Position numbers and translations under genes: made by a program
Shown here: positions 29,880-39,049 of the stretch, piece by piece
How the letters are laid out: each line of letters opens with the position of its first letter
Numbering within the stretch: position 1 is the first letter of the stretch
Source: CAZXVW01 sp964644025
GTDB taxonomy: Bacteria > Acidobacteriota > Terriglobia > Bryobacterales > Bryobacteraceae
NCBI GenBank assembly: GCA_964644025.1
Contig: CAZXVW010000010.1
Span: 1 to 42,017 of the forward strand
Length of the DNA stretch: 42,017 nt
Direction: 5' to 3'
Notes under the pieces: model-generated
The model's input: only the letters and a program-made list of their open reading frames with translations
Told to the model about the DNA's origin: nothing
The model's database searches: none

Positions 29880-32362
29880 GATCCCGACCTCCCCAGCCAC
29901 CGGATACGGAAATTGAACGAGCGGTCCGAGCCGCCGTAAAAGTGAAGGAAATCCCGCGAGCCGACAATATTGTTCACCACATTAGGATTACTGTGGTTGG
30001 TGATGTTATTGCAACCCATCCGGAACGCCCAGAGCTGGTTGCGAAACACAAACCGCCGCTCCAGGTGAAAATTCAGCGCAAAATAAGCCGGAAAGCGCCA
30101 GGAGTTGACCTCGCCGATCATTCGGCCCCGGTCATCGACGATGGAGAAGGGAAAACCCGTGCGCCATTCCAGCAGATACGCCATCGCCCATTTCTTCCAT
30201 GGCGTCGGCAGATAGCCCCAGCTCTGGATATGGTTCGGAGCATCCCAGGGCATCGGACCCACGTTATGGGTGACGATGATCGGCTCGTCGATATTGACAT
30301 CCACCACGGCGTTGGACCGTGCCCGGGAACGCGTGTAGCTGATAAGCCATTCGTACTTGCGATGAATGGCCTGGCGCACGGTGACGCGAAAAGAGTCATA
30401 GGCGTCCCGGCGGTCGTTGCTGAGATTGTAGATAGCATCAAAGTCGGCACCCGGAAACCGGGCTTTCCATTCCGGAGAGGGCGGGCGGCCGGCGGCGATC
30501 GTGTTTACGTAGGTGAACCCGTAGCGGCCGCGCTTGCGCAGGTATTCGCATCGCGTCAGCACGCCCGCCGGCCATTGCTGATCCAGGCCGAGGGTGAAAT
30601 TGCGATAACGGGGACGGGGAAGGCGCTGGTCTTGAATCGTGAACACCGTGACGGCCGGACCGCGCTCCGGCGTGCCGTCATCGCCGAAGTAAGTCGTCAA
30701 TGAGTACTGGTCCCGCGGCCGCGCGAAGATTCGCAGGTTCGTGGCGTCGTAGATCATCCCGTAGCCGCCGGAGATCTTGGTGCCCTCGGTCCCCGGCGGC
30801 GACCATGCAAAGCCGACCCGCGGCGAAGTACTCCAGTAGTGAAGCACCTGATCCCAATCGCCGCGCACGCCCGCTTCGATCAGCAGGTTCGGCCGGAGTC
30901 TCCAGGAATCCTGTAAATAGAGCGACGCCTCGTAGTTCGCCATGCTCGCCAGACCGCTGCCGGCGAACACCGTGCGCCGCGTCCGCAGATTGTTGCGGTC
31001 GTAGTTTTCGATGCCCGTGCGCCGGGCCTCCTGCCAGTAGGCGAGCCGGTCCAGGTCCGTGCCCGCCTTCACGCGGTGCTCGCCGGCGAGCTGGAAGGCC
31101 GGCAGGAACAGGTTCACCAGCACCTGGTCCCGCGATGACTTGCGCGTCGCGTCCAGGAAGTAGTTGCCCCGGCGGCCGCCGGGCGTCAACCGGTACATTT
31201 TGTGCCCCTGGGGAATCTCCCGGCCGAAAGTCCGGTTGGCCGCGTAACCGGCTTCGAGCAGCGTTCCCCCGCCCAGGTAGATCTGGTCCTTGACGTGGAA
31301 GAACCAGAGGCGCGAGCGGCGGTCGACCGTCGTCGGGCGCGGGTCCAGGGCGCTCAACCCATTGCGCGGCGCTGTCCAGAGGTTGACCAGGAACCCGGTA
31401 TGGAGGATGTTCGCCGGCGTCAGGTTCACTTGGGTGTTGAGATGGTTGCTGAAGCGCCAGCTCGAAGTGCGGTCCTGCCCCTTGGGCAGCTCCATGATCA
31501 CCGAATTGATGTACTGGGTATCGAAGGAATCGGCAAACCACGCGCGGCCCCGGCGGATTGGCCCGGACAGGTTGATGCGCGGCGTCCAGTCGCCGATGAT
31601 CAATCCCTTGCGCGATTCGACGCCCGGCACGAAATTCGTGGCCGAAGCCCGGTACTTGTCGTCGCCGGTCCTCGTATGAATGGTCAGCACGCCGGCCGAG
31701 CCTTTCCCGTACTCGGCCGCCACGCGTCCGCCGGCCACGTTCACGGTCTGGACCGCCTCCACGCTCAGCCGGCTCTCGAACCTTCCCGTAAGTGGGTCAG
31801 TAATGTTGAAGCCGTCCAGCGTGTACAGCGCCTGGTTTTCCCGGCCCCCGTTGATGTGGAGCCTTCCGCGGGAATCTTGCATGACGCCGGGAACAATGCG
31901 CAGCGCGCTCCGCAGACTGTGGCTGGTGGGATAGGGGATGTTGAGCAACTCGGTGCCGGTGACCGTCTCCTCGGACCGCGTGGTATCCATGTCGATCGGC
32001 GGGGGAGCGGCGACCACTTCGATGCTTTCGAAGACCTCCCGGACGCGGTTCAGAGTGAAATCGGCCCGGCTGCGGCCTTCGTTCAGGCTCAGGGGCTGTT
32101 CCCGGAGCCGAAAATAACCCACCAGCTCTACGTCCACCAGGTATTCTCCCGGCCCGGGAACCTCGACGGAGTATTCACCCGCAGGGTTCGTATAACAGGC
32201 GACGGCCGCGCCGCCGGCCCTGGCGTGCAGGGTGAGCTTCGCGCCGGCCAGCGGAGCGCCGTTCTCATTCGTGACGCGGCCGGCGAGCCGCGCCTCGCCG
32301 CTGGCGCTGGTGAGACTTGCCGCCAGTAGCGCCGCGGCGATGACGAAGCGCCGCAACCTCAT
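29876..32362 (-). CDS. TonB-dependent receptor with carboxypeptidase-regulatory-like domain
   Basis: About 828 residues. The ATG at 32362 is preceded by GAGGAGG; a longer frame to 32452 has no signal. Signal peptide (FVIAAALLAASLTSASG), then a CarboxypepD_reg-like beta domain (ARLAGRVTNENGAPLAGAKL to about residue 110), the plug (SHSLRSALRIVPGVMQD, YTLDGFNITDPLTGRF, VAAEYGKGSAGVLTIHT) and a barrel of amphipathic strands. This is the SusC/Oar-like type typical of Acidobacteriota, which takes up large oligosaccharides or peptides across the outer membrane. It is at the short end of the group and ends FNFRIRWLGRSGS without the usual terminal aromatic, so the last strand may be atypical. Coupled to the FG-GAP gene. 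Confidence 0.9.
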   Translation of the reverse strand: MRLRRFVIAAALLAASLTSASGEARLAGRVTNENGAPLAGAKLTLHARAGGAAVACYTNPAGEYSVEVPGPGEYLVDVELVGYFRLREQPLSLNEGRSRADFTLNRVREVFESIEVVAAPPPIDMDTTRSEETVTGTELLNIPYPTSHSLRSALRIVPGVMQDSRGRLHINGGRENQALYTLDGFNITDPLTGRFESRLSVEAVQTVNVAGGRVAAEYGKGSAGVLTIHTRTGDDKYRASATNFVPGVESRKGLIIGDWTPRINLSGPIRRGRAWFADSFDTQYINSVIMELPKGQDRTSSWRFSNHLNTQVNLTPANILHTGFLVNLWTAPRNGLSALDPRPTTVDRRSRLWFFHVKDQIYLGGGTLLEAGYAANRTFGREIPQGHKMYRLTPGGRRGNYFLDATRKSSRDQVLVNLFLPAFQLAGEHRVKAGTDLDRLAYWQEARRTGIENYDRNNLRTRRTVFAGSGLASMANYEASLYLQDSWRLRPNLLIEAGVRGDWDQVLHYWSTSPRVGFAWSPPGTEGTKISGGYGMIYDATNLRIFARPRDQYSLTTYFGDDGTPERGPAVTVFTIQDQRLPRPRYRNFTLGLDQQWPAGVLTRCEYLRKRGRYGFTYVNTIAAGRPPSPEWKARFPGADFDAIYNLSNDRRDAYDSFRVTVRQAIHRKYEWLISYTRSRARSNAVVDVNIDEPIIVTHNVGPMPWDAPNHIQSWGYLPTPWKKWAMAYLLEWRTGFPFSIVDDRGRMIGEVNSWRFPAYFALNFHLERRFVFRNQLWAFRMGCNNITNHSNPNVVNNIVGSRDFLHFYGGSDRSFNFRIRWLGRSGS

Positions 32363-32426
32363 CGGGCCTCCTCGGAATACACCCTGGCGAGGCGCTCCTC
32401 GCTTTCGCCCCGTCTTCTCTACCGCC

Positions 32427-32432
32427 AATATA
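32427..32432 (-). promoter_or_regulatory. Possible -10 box (TATATT) for the TonB receptor
   Basis: TGTATATTGG on the minus strand, 64 bases before the ATG at 32362. No strong -35. Confidence 0.35.
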
Positions 32433-32528
32433 CAATGAACCGCCGCGGCCATTCAGTGAGCGGGGAAAGCCAAGACCACGGCCGGCATGGTTGGAGCAGC
32501 ACCCAGGGCGAACACCGGTGGCGCGCGG

Positions 32529-33830
32529 TCAATTCTTTTTCTTCTGGTTCCGCAGCCGCATCGCCAGCAAAGCGCGTTTCTCGGGTGAGAGGCCCGCCAG
32601 TGGCCCCTCCGGTTGCGGCGGCTCGCCGGCGACGCTCGGGGCGGGCGCGGCGCCTTCGGCCAGATGAAGCAGGTACTGCTCGAACGGCTCGACGCCAAGC
32701 CCGGCGATGTAGCGGGCCGCCGCCCGGTGCGAGGCCCGCGATAGCTCATCATAGTGCCGCTGGTCCGTAAGCAGCCGTTCGAGCGCTCCGAGCCACGGCG
32801 TAACATCCTGTTCCGGAATGATCGCTTTCGGCACCATCTGGCTGTCCAGCCGGCCTTCGTAGGACTGGATCGGCTTCACCGGCAGCAGGTAATCGATGCC
32901 CAGCTTCGCCTCCGGCACGCCTCCCACGTCGCTGGCCAGCACGGGAATCCCCCGCGACATGGCCTCGATGACAATCCGCGGCTTGGCGTCGTTACACAGG
33001 GAAGGAACCAGCAACACCCGCGTCCGGGCCAGCACCTTCTCAATCTGCTCGACCGGGGCCAACAGCCGCACGTTGCCCAGCTCCTGGAGCGTCTGGAGGT
33101 CTTCTTCGTTGGTGCCCCACATCGGGACCGCGGCAAAGGGAACCTCGGGCAGGCGCCGCGCCAATTCGACGAAGATGGAAATCCCCTTGATGGCGCAAGG
33201 GTTCACCATGGTCACGAAGCCGCGTCCGAAGCGGCCGAGGTTGGGAAACGGGCCGCGCCCGTGCAAGGAGATGGGCAGCGTCACCGCCGGCAGCTTCCCC
33301 CATTTTTCGATGTAGTCCCTGACGTAGCCGCTGACGGCGACAATGCCGGCGACGCGCCGCAGATTCTCCACCCGTGGTCCGCCCGCCAGCGCCGAGTCCG
33401 GTCCGAACGGCAGCGCCAGTGTGGTGCGCGCCAGGTAAACCACCCGCGCCGGTTCCACCTCCAGGGCGGCGGCCAAGAACAACTGCAGCGGATCGTCGGT
33501 AGAGACCAACGTCCACGTGGGCGCAAACTCCCGCATCTGGTCCACCAGGTGGTCCCGGACACGGTGCACGCTGGTCGCCGTATGCACCTCGACACCGTTC
33601 AACCGGAACACGACCAGGCCCCCGGCTGCCGACTCGATCTTTACGTTCCGCGATTCCAGGTCCGCCAGAAACAGCCGCAGCCGCTCGCTGTCCAGCGTTT
33701 CGCTGACCCGGGTGACCACCCGGCACTGGTGGCCGCGTTCGGCCAGCGCTTCCAGCAGCAGCCGGTTGGACTTGTTCCCGCCGCCGTAAGCCGGGTAATA
33801 AAGCGAGTTCTGGACCAGGAGGATTTTCAT
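32529..33830 (-). CDS. Family 4 glycosyltransferase with an unusual C-terminal tail
   Basis: About 433 residues from the ATG at 33830 (MKILLVQNSLYYPAYGGG); the frame runs 12 codons further upstream without a domain. GT-B fold: GNKSNRLLLEALAERGHQ, AGIVAVSGYVRDYIEKWG, a donor domain with NPCAIKGISIFVELARRLP and LLVPSLCNDAKPRIVIEAMS followed by RGIPVLASDVGG. After residue 390 comes a Pro-rich linker and GLSPEKRALLAMRLRNQKKK, which resembles the LSxEKRALL segment found beside condensation domains in nonribosomal peptide synthetases. No NRPS gene is present. It is transcribed divergently from the FkbM gene across 50 bases. Its product is probably a surface glycan. Confidence 0.86.
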   Translation of the reverse strand: MKILLVQNSLYYPAYGGGNKSNRLLLEALAERGHQCRVVTRVSETLDSERLRLFLADLESRNVKIESAAGGLVVFRLNGVEVHTATSVHRVRDHLVDQMREFAPTWTLVSTDDPLQLFLAAALEVEPARVVYLARTTLALPFGPDSALAGGPRVENLRRVAGIVAVSGYVRDYIEKWGKLPAVTLPISLHGRGPFPNLGRFGRGFVTMVNPCAIKGISIFVELARRLPEVPFAAVPMWGTNEEDLQTLQELGNVRLLAPVEQIEKVLARTRVLLVPSLCNDAKPRIVIEAMSRGIPVLASDVGGVPEAKLGIDYLLPVKPIQSYEGRLDSQMVPKAIIPEQDVTPWLGALERLLTDQRHYDELSRASHRAAARYIAGLGVEPFEQYLLHLAEGAAPAPSVAGEPPQPEGPLAGLSPEKRALLAMRLRNQKKKN

Positions 33831-33864
33831 CTGCGTGCAGCCGCCGGGGCAGGGCCGACACCTC

Positions 33865-33870
33865 ATTGTA
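33865..33870 (-). promoter_or_regulatory. Possible -10 box (TACAAT) for the GT4 gene
   Basis: TACAAT on the minus strand 34 bases before the ATG at 33830, in the 50-base divergent gap with the FkbM gene. No clear -35. Confidence 0.35.
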
Positions 33871-33880
33871 CGATGAGAAG

Positions 33881-34720
33881 ATGGTTCTGCCCCCGGTATT
33901 CCAGATCGCCCGGCTGAACTGGGTGCGCTACCGCGCCGCCCGGAAGACGCTGAAACATCTGGCCGATGCCGCTTCCCGCAGGGCCTTTATGCGCCACGCG
34001 CGCCGCAGCATGAGCCTCACGCGGCTGGCCAAGCCCACCGACAACACCGCCCCGCTGGTGCCGTTGCGGGTGAAGGCGCTGCACGGCCAGACCATTTACT
34101 GCCGCTCGGGACTGGCGGACCTCGGCGTGGTGTACGACACCTTCGAGGGCCGTTACCATCTCCCGCCCGCCGGTATCGGCGCGGTGCGCACGATCCTCGA
34201 CCTCGGAGCGAACATCGGCCTCACCATGGCTCACTTCGCCGTGTTGTATCCCGGGGCGAGGATTCTCGGCGTCGAGCTGGATGCGGCTAACTGCGAGTTG
34301 TGCCGCAAGAACATCGCGCCGTATGGCGAGCGCTGCCAGGTGCTGAACGCCGCCGTCTGGCACACGCCCGGCGAGGTCTCCTACGCGGGCGTCCGAGAGT
34401 CCGGTTACGCGATCGCCACCGGCCTGGAACAGCGCGCCAAAGCAACGGCCCCGGCCATCACGGTGGACGCGTTGATCGAGCGTCTCGGCGCCGCGGAGGT
34501 GGACTTCGTCAAGATGGATATCGAGGGGGCCGAGAAGGAAGTCCTGGGCCATGCGGACGCCTGGATCGGCCGCGTGCGCTCCATCAAAGTGGAGGTGCAT
34601 CCGGAGAAAGCATCGACGCTGTACACGCTCGGTATGTGCATCGAGGACCTGGAGCGGCACGGCATGGCCTGTTCGGTGGACGCGCGCCATCACGCCTGCG
34701 TCATCGGCCGCCGGTGGTGA
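33881..34720 (+). CDS. FkbM family methyltransferase
   Basis: 279 residues from the ATG at 33881; the frame opens at a TTG 15 bases earlier. SAM motif I is TILDLGANIGLTMAHFA, followed by ILGVELDAANCELCRKNI, CQVLNAAVWHTPGEVSYAG and the FkbM signature VDFVKMDIEGAEKEVLG near 210. Family members O-methylate sugars, polyketides or other secreted products. Next to a GT4 on the opposite strand, a glycan substrate is likely. The N-terminal 60 residues (basic, helical) are an extension without a known role. Confidence 0.9.
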   Translation: MVLPPVFQIARLNWVRYRAARKTLKHLADAASRRAFMRHARRSMSLTRLAKPTDNTAPLVPLRVKALHGQTIYCRSGLADLGVVYDTFEGRYHLPPAGIGAVRTILDLGANIGLTMAHFAVLYPGARILGVELDAANCELCRKNIAPYGERCQVLNAAVWHTPGEVSYAGVRESGYAIATGLEQRAKATAPAITVDALIERLGAAEVDFVKMDIEGAEKEVLGHADAWIGRVRSIKVEVHPEKASTLYTLGMCIEDLERHGMACSVDARHHACVIGRRW

Positions 34721-34729
34721 GCAGCCTCC

Positions 34730-35959
34730 TCACGATCCGGAGTCTTTTCCCGGCAGCCCCGCCGGGTTTTCGTGCGTCCGCTCGCGGAACTTTCCCTTGA
34801 GGCCGGCCGCCAGTGACACGCTGGCCTCCCCGTAGCGGTCCCGCATCCGATCCACGGCGTCCAGCGCCTTCCGCCATCGTTCGCTGGCCTCCTGCTCCAG
34901 GAGGTTGAGCTGTCCCTCGCGGCTCTCCAGCGATCCGGCGTAGACACCCAGCAGCCGGATCGGCTTGCCGGTCCAGTTCTTGCGGAACAGCCCCCGCGCC
35001 TCCTGGTGGAGTTCGTGATCCAACTGCGTCGCATGATCCAGCGTGCGCGCCCGCGTGAAGGTGGAAAAATCCGAATAGCGGAGCTTAATCTGCACGGTCC
35101 GGGCATAGAGGCCATGCTCGCGCAGCCGCCGCCCAACCATTTCCGACAGCCGCGCCAGCATCGCCTCCAGCGCTTCTCGATCGGCCGTGTCCTTGCCGAA
35201 GGTGTGCTCGTGGCTGATGGATTTCGGCTCCCCGCGCCCGCCGATCTCTCCGTCAAACCAGCTTCCCGCGTCCAGGCCTTTTGCCTTGCCGGCCAGCGCG
35301 AGGCCCCAGGCGCCGAAGTTCCGCTCCAGCGCGGCCTCGCCCAGCCGCGCAAGATCTCCCACCTTCCGGATCCCAAGCGCGTGGAGCCTCTTCTCGGTCA
35401 CCTTCCCCACGCCCGGAATCCGGCGCACCTCGAGCGGAGCCAGGAACCGCGCCTCCCGTCCTGGCGGCACCCAGAGAATCCCGTTCGGCTTGGCCAGGCC
35501 CGAACACACCTTGGCCACCAGCCGCGAAGTGGCGATCCCGATCGAGCAATTCAGCCCGGTACGCTCCCTCACCGCTTCGTGAAGCCGGTGGGCCGCCTTG
35601 AGCGGTGGTCCGTAAAGCCGCCGGGTCCCGGTCAGGTCCAGGTAGGCCTCATCGATCGAGGCCATCTCCACCTTCGGCGTGAAGTCGCGCAATACGTCGT
35701 ACACCTTGCGGGAGTAATCACGGTAACGGCGCGGGTGGCCCTCCAGGAAGATTGCCCGCGGGCACATCTCGTAAGCCCGCCGCAGAGGCATGGCCGAATG
35801 CACGCCGAATTTGCGGGCTGCGTAAGAGGCCGCCGAAACGACGCCGCGCTGGTCCGGCCGTCCGCCCACCACCACCGGCTTGCCTTTCAGCGACGGGTCG
35901 AACAGCTCCTCCACGGAAACGAAGAAGGCATCCATGTCAACGTGGAAAACGGTCCTCAT
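34730..35959 (-). CDS. dinB: DNA polymerase IV (Y family)
   Basis: Translesion DNA polymerase, 409 residues. The ATG at 35959 overlaps the prmC stop (ATGA); upstream codons of the longer frame encode the prmC end in another frame. Catalytic residues: VFHVDMDAFFVSVEELFD (Asp8) and ASIDEAYLDLT (Asp103, Glu104). The steric and finger region has VVVGGRPDQRGVVSAASYAAR and FGVHSAMPL. The thumb helix-hairpin-helix is RRIPGVGKVTEKRLHALGI, and the little-finger domain follows to about 345. The last 60 residues are a charged tail without an obvious clamp-binding motif. The position behind prfA-prmC suggests expression with housekeeping genes and not from an SOS promoter; no LexA-type site was seen. Confidence 0.95.
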   Translation of the reverse strand: MRTVFHVDMDAFFVSVEELFDPSLKGKPVVVGGRPDQRGVVSAASYAARKFGVHSAMPLRRAYEMCPRAIFLEGHPRRYRDYSRKVYDVLRDFTPKVEMASIDEAYLDLTGTRRLYGPPLKAAHRLHEAVRERTGLNCSIGIATSRLVAKVCSGLAKPNGILWVPPGREARFLAPLEVRRIPGVGKVTEKRLHALGIRKVGDLARLGEAALERNFGAWGLALAGKAKGLDAGSWFDGEIGGRGEPKSISHEHTFGKDTADREALEAMLARLSEMVGRRLREHGLYARTVQIKLRYSDFSTFTRARTLDHATQLDHELHQEARGLFRKNWTGKPIRLLGVYAGSLESREGQLNLLEQEASERWRKALDAVDRMRDRYGEASVSLAAGLKGKFRERTHENPAGLPGKDSGS

Positions 35960-36822
35960 GGCAGGTACCGCGTGGCCAGGACCCGGGGCAGCCCCGCCAG
36001 GTCGGGAACCACCCGTTTTTGTCCCCAGCAAGCTCCCAGCATCTGCTGGATAGGACCCAGTTGCCGGATGCCCATCTCCATCACCAGCCAGCCGCCGGGC
36101 CGGAGAACGCGGCGCGCCTCCCCCGCCATGCGGCGGTAGAACTCCAGCCCATCAGCGCCGCCGAACAGCGCCACGGCCGGCTCGTAGTCCCGCACCTCCC
36201 GTTGCAGGTGATCTCTCTCCGCCCGGGGCACGTAAGGGGGGTTGGAAACCAGCAAGTCAACACTGGCGTCCGCGATGGCCGCGGCCACGTCGCAGGCGAC
36301 CAGGCACAGCTTCGCCCCAAGCGCCCGGGCGTTGGCCGCCGCCACGCGCAGCGCCGGCAGCGATACGTCGGTCGCCAGGGTTTCACTCCCGGTTTCTAGC
36401 TGCAGGGTGACGGCGATCGCCCCGGACCCGCAGCCGACCTCCAATACGCGCTCCGCCCCCCGGCTGAGCTCCAGGGCGGTCTCGACCACGTGCTCGGTCT
36501 CCGGCCGCGGGATCATCACTTCCGGCGTGACGCAAAACCGCCTGCCGTAGAATTCCTGCACGCCCGTAATGTACTGGGTGGGTGTCCCCTCGAGCCGCCG
36601 GCGAAGGGACTCTGCAAAGCGGGACCGCTCCTCCCCGCTCAGCCGCCGCTCCGGATGGCTGTAGAGGCGGGACCGCTCCCAGGTGAGCACGTGCGAGAGA
36701 AGCACCTCGGCGGTCAGCCGCGCCGCCTGGATCCCTTCCCGCTCCAACAACCGGGCGCCGCGCCGCAACGCCTCGGCGATGGTCTCCGTCGCCCCCTCAT
36801 TGCGCCTTCGCGTCAGCTCCAT
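35956..36822 (-). CDS. prmC: Peptide chain release factor N5-glutamine methyltransferase
   Basis: Methylates the Gln of the GGQ motif in release factors. 288 residues from the ATG at 36822. The N-terminal helical domain contains RLTAEVLLSHVLTWERSRLY and TPTQYITGVQEFYGRRFCV. The catalytic domain has IPRPETEHVVE, SAM motif I VLEVGCGSGAIAVTL and the substrate-binding NPPY (184-187) in LLVSNPPYVPRAERDH. It directly follows prfA, its substrate's gene, by 23 bases; a start at 36849 overlapping prfA is possible but would add nine non-conserved residues. Confidence 0.95.
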   Translation of the reverse strand: MELTRRRNEGATETIAEALRRGARLLEREGIQAARLTAEVLLSHVLTWERSRLYSHPERRLSGEERSRFAESLRRRLEGTPTQYITGVQEFYGRRFCVTPEVMIPRPETEHVVETALELSRGAERVLEVGCGSGAIAVTLQLETGSETLATDVSLPALRVAAANARALGAKLCLVACDVAAAIADASVDLLVSNPPYVPRAERDHLQREVRDYEPAVALFGGADGLEFYRRMAGEARRVLRPGGWLVMEMGIRQLGPIQQMLGACWGQKRVVPDLAGLPRVLATRYLP

Positions 36823-36845
36823 TTCGGGGCCTGCTCGCCGGAACC

Positions 36846-37925
36846 TCAAGCGGCTTCGCTTTGCCGCTTCAGTCGCTCGGCCTGGTAGTAGGTGGTAAGA
36901 GCGTCGATAATCGGGTCCAGCCGGCCTTCCATGATCTGGTCGAGCTGGTGCAGGGTCAGGCCGATGCGATGGTCCGTGACCCGGTTTTGGGGGAAGTTGT
37001 ACGTTCGGATCTTTTCGCTCCGGTCGCCGCTGCCCACCATGTTTCGCCGCTCGGCGCCGATCTCCTCGTGCTGCCGCGCGAGTTCCAGCTCATAGAGGCG
37101 GGAGCGGAGCACGCGTTCGGCCCGGGCGCGGTTCTTGATTTGCGATTTCTCATCCTGGCAGGAGACCACCAGGCCGGTAGGCAGGTGCGTGATCCGCACC
37201 GCCGAGTAGGTCGTGTTCACCGACTGCCCGCCCGGCCCGGACGAGCAGAACGTGTCGATCCGGATTTCCTTCGGGTCGAGTTTCACCTCGACCTCGTCGG
37301 CCTCCGGCAGCACGGCCACCGTCACCGCCGAAGTGTGCACGCGCCCCTGCGTCTCGGTCACCGGCACCCGCTGGACGCGATGCACGCCGCTTTCGTATTT
37401 CATCCGGCTGTACACCTTGTCGCCGTTCACCAGCGCGATCACTTCCTTGATCCCCCCGACGGCGGACTCGCTCACCGAGGTGATGTCGACCTTCCAGCCC
37501 TTTGTTTCCGCGTAGCGCGTATACATGCGGAAGATCTCGGCGGCGAACAGGGTGGCTTCGTCGCCGCCGGTACCCGCGCGAACCTCCAGGACGACGTTCT
37601 TCTCGTCGTTGGGGTCCTTCGGCAACAGCAGGATCTTGAGCTGCTCCTCGATCCGGGCCAGCTCACCGGTAAGCCGCTCGACGTCTTCCTGGGCGAGCTT
37701 ACGGAGTTCCACGTCCGGCTCGGCGAGCATCTCGCGCGCTCCGGCCAACTCGCGATCCATCTGCTTCCACTCCTGGAACTTCGCGACCACCGGCTCGATC
37801 TCGCTGCGGTTCTTGGCAATCTTGCGGTACGCTTCCGGATCGTTAATCAGCTCGGGATCGGCCATCTGCCGGTTCAGCTCGTTGAACCGCGCCTCGATTT
37901 CTTCCAGTTTTTTGCGATACTTCAT
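36846..37925 (-). CDS. prfA: Peptide chain release factor 1
   Basis: Recognises UAA and UAG and triggers peptide release. 359 residues, standard length. The anticodon-like PxT appears as PVT (188-190) in RVQRVPVTETQGRVHTSA, marking it as RF1 and not RF2; the catalytic GGQ is at 232-234 in SSGPGGQSVNTTYSA. RF1 does not read UGA, so it does not compete with Sec insertion at the two UGA codons in this window. First of the coupled run prfA-prmC-dinB, and it starts 11 bases after the DUF1385 gene ends. Confidence 0.97.
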   Translation of the reverse strand: MKYRKKLEEIEARFNELNRQMADPELINDPEAYRKIAKNRSEIEPVVAKFQEWKQMDRELAGAREMLAEPDVELRKLAQEDVERLTGELARIEEQLKILLLPKDPNDEKNVVLEVRAGTGGDEATLFAAEIFRMYTRYAETKGWKVDITSVSESAVGGIKEVIALVNGDKVYSRMKYESGVHRVQRVPVTETQGRVHTSAVTVAVLPEADEVEVKLDPKEIRIDTFCSSGPGGQSVNTTYSAVRITHLPTGLVVSCQDEKSQIKNRARAERVLRSRLYELELARQHEEIGAERRNMVGSGDRSEKIRTYNFPQNRVTDHRIGLTLHQLDQIMEGRLDPIIDALTTYYQAERLKRQSEAA

Positions 37926-37936
37926 GGGCAGGACGA

Positions 37937-38920
37937 TTAAGCGATCACCGGCTGGCCGCCCTGGGATTCCTCGAGCGCCATGGCTCCGTCCAGCGCGCGA
38001 ATCGCCACCGCGGTCTGGTCATCCGAAGGAGGCTTGGTGGTGATTCGCTGCAGCCAGAGTCCGGGCGCGGTCACCGTGGCCATCAGTCCGCCGCGCCGCC
38101 TGGCGGCAAAGCGGATCATCTCGTAGCTCACCCCGGCGATCACCGGCAACAGCGCGATGCGGGCGATCAGCCGGGGCACGAATCCCTGCACCGGCACGAG
38201 GATGTAAATCACCATGGCGATCATCATCACCACCAGCAGGAAGCTGGTCCCGCAGCGGGGGTGGAAGGTGGTGAAGCGCCGGGCGTTTTCCACCGTCACC
38301 GGCGCGCCGGATTCGAAATTGAAGACTACCTTGTGTTCGGCGCCGTGATACTCGAACACCCTCTGAATGTCCTTCCAGCGGGAAATCAAATAAAGGAAGG
38401 AGAGGAAGATCGCCATGCGAATGACGCCGTCGATGAGATTGAAGGTGACCTGGCCCTGGAGGAACGGCAACCACTCCCCCAGCCGGGTGGTCAGCCAGAG
38501 CGGCACAAATTTGTACAGGAAGATGAAAAACGCAAACGAAAAGGCGAGGTTCAGGCCCATCACCCAGCCGGAGATTTCTTTGCTTTCTTCTTTTTTCGGA
38601 TCGCCTTCCGCCAGCGCCGCGTTGGCCGAAAAGCGCAGCGCCCGGATGCCCAGGTAGAGCGCCTGTCCCAGCGTGCCCAGCCCGCGGAAAACCGGGAGCT
38701 TGAAGATGCGGTGCTTTTCCGAGGCCCGGCTGAGCGGGCGTTCCTCGGTGATGATTTCGCCGTTCGCCTGCCGCACCGCGACACAATAGCTGTGCGGAGC
38801 GCGCATCATCACCCCTTCCATCACCGCCTGCCCGCCGACAAGGATCTCTTCGTCTCCGCTGTCGAGCACCGGGATCATGTGCACGTGCGCCGCCAGGCGC
38901 AAGAACTTACCGAATGACAC
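37937..38920 (-). CDS. DUF1385 membrane protein
   Basis: 327 residues from a GTG at 38920 with GGAG upstream and a TATACT box. The hallmark VGGQAVMEGVMMRAPHSY of DUF1385 is near residue 28, followed by FRGLGTLGQALYLGIRAL. Several membrane helices follow (LNLAFSFAFFIFLYKFVPLW, GVIRMAIFLSFLYLIS, LLVVMMIAMVIYILVPVQGF). EYHGAEHKVVFNFESG and FTTFHPRCGTSFLLVVMMI hold conserved His and Cys residues that suggest metal binding. The family lies next to prfA-prmC in many genomes, also in Firmicutes; its function is not established. Confidence 0.92.
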   Translation of the reverse strand: MSFGKFLRLAAHVHMIPVLDSGDEEILVGGQAVMEGVMMRAPHSYCVAVRQANGEIITEERPLSRASEKHRIFKLPVFRGLGTLGQALYLGIRALRFSANAALAEGDPKKEESKEISGWVMGLNLAFSFAFFIFLYKFVPLWLTTRLGEWLPFLQGQVTFNLIDGVIRMAIFLSFLYLISRWKDIQRVFEYHGAEHKVVFNFESGAPVTVENARRFTTFHPRCGTSFLLVVMMIAMVIYILVPVQGFVPRLIARIALLPVIAGVSYEMIRFAARRRGGLMATVTAPGLWLQRITTKPPSDDQTAVAIRALDGAMALEESQGGQPVIA

Positions 38921-38942
38921 CGTACACCAGCTCCTTTTTTTT

Positions 38943-38948
38943 AGTATA
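38943..38948 (-). promoter_or_regulatory. -10 box (TATACT) for the DUF1385-prfA-prmC-dinB run
   Basis: TATACT followed by an A-tract and then GGAG, 22 bases before the GTG at 38920. The best promoter-like element in this gap; the -35 region is weak. It would drive the whole block down to dinB. Confidence 0.5.
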
Positions 38949-39023
38949 GCGCAGCGGGAAGCTTCGGATTCACTGTATTTGGAACGGGTTACGGCCCGCC
39001 CGGGGCGCCAGACGCGCCGCTGC

Positions 39024-39029
39024 TACAAT
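39024..39029 (+). promoter_or_regulatory. Possible -10 box (TACAAT) for ispG
   Basis: TACAAT 20 bases before the ispG ATG at 39050, with Shine-Dalgarno GGAGG at 39041-39045. No clear -35 at the expected distance. Confidence 0.45.
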
Positions 39030-39049
39030 GAAAACTCAGCGGAGGTTTC

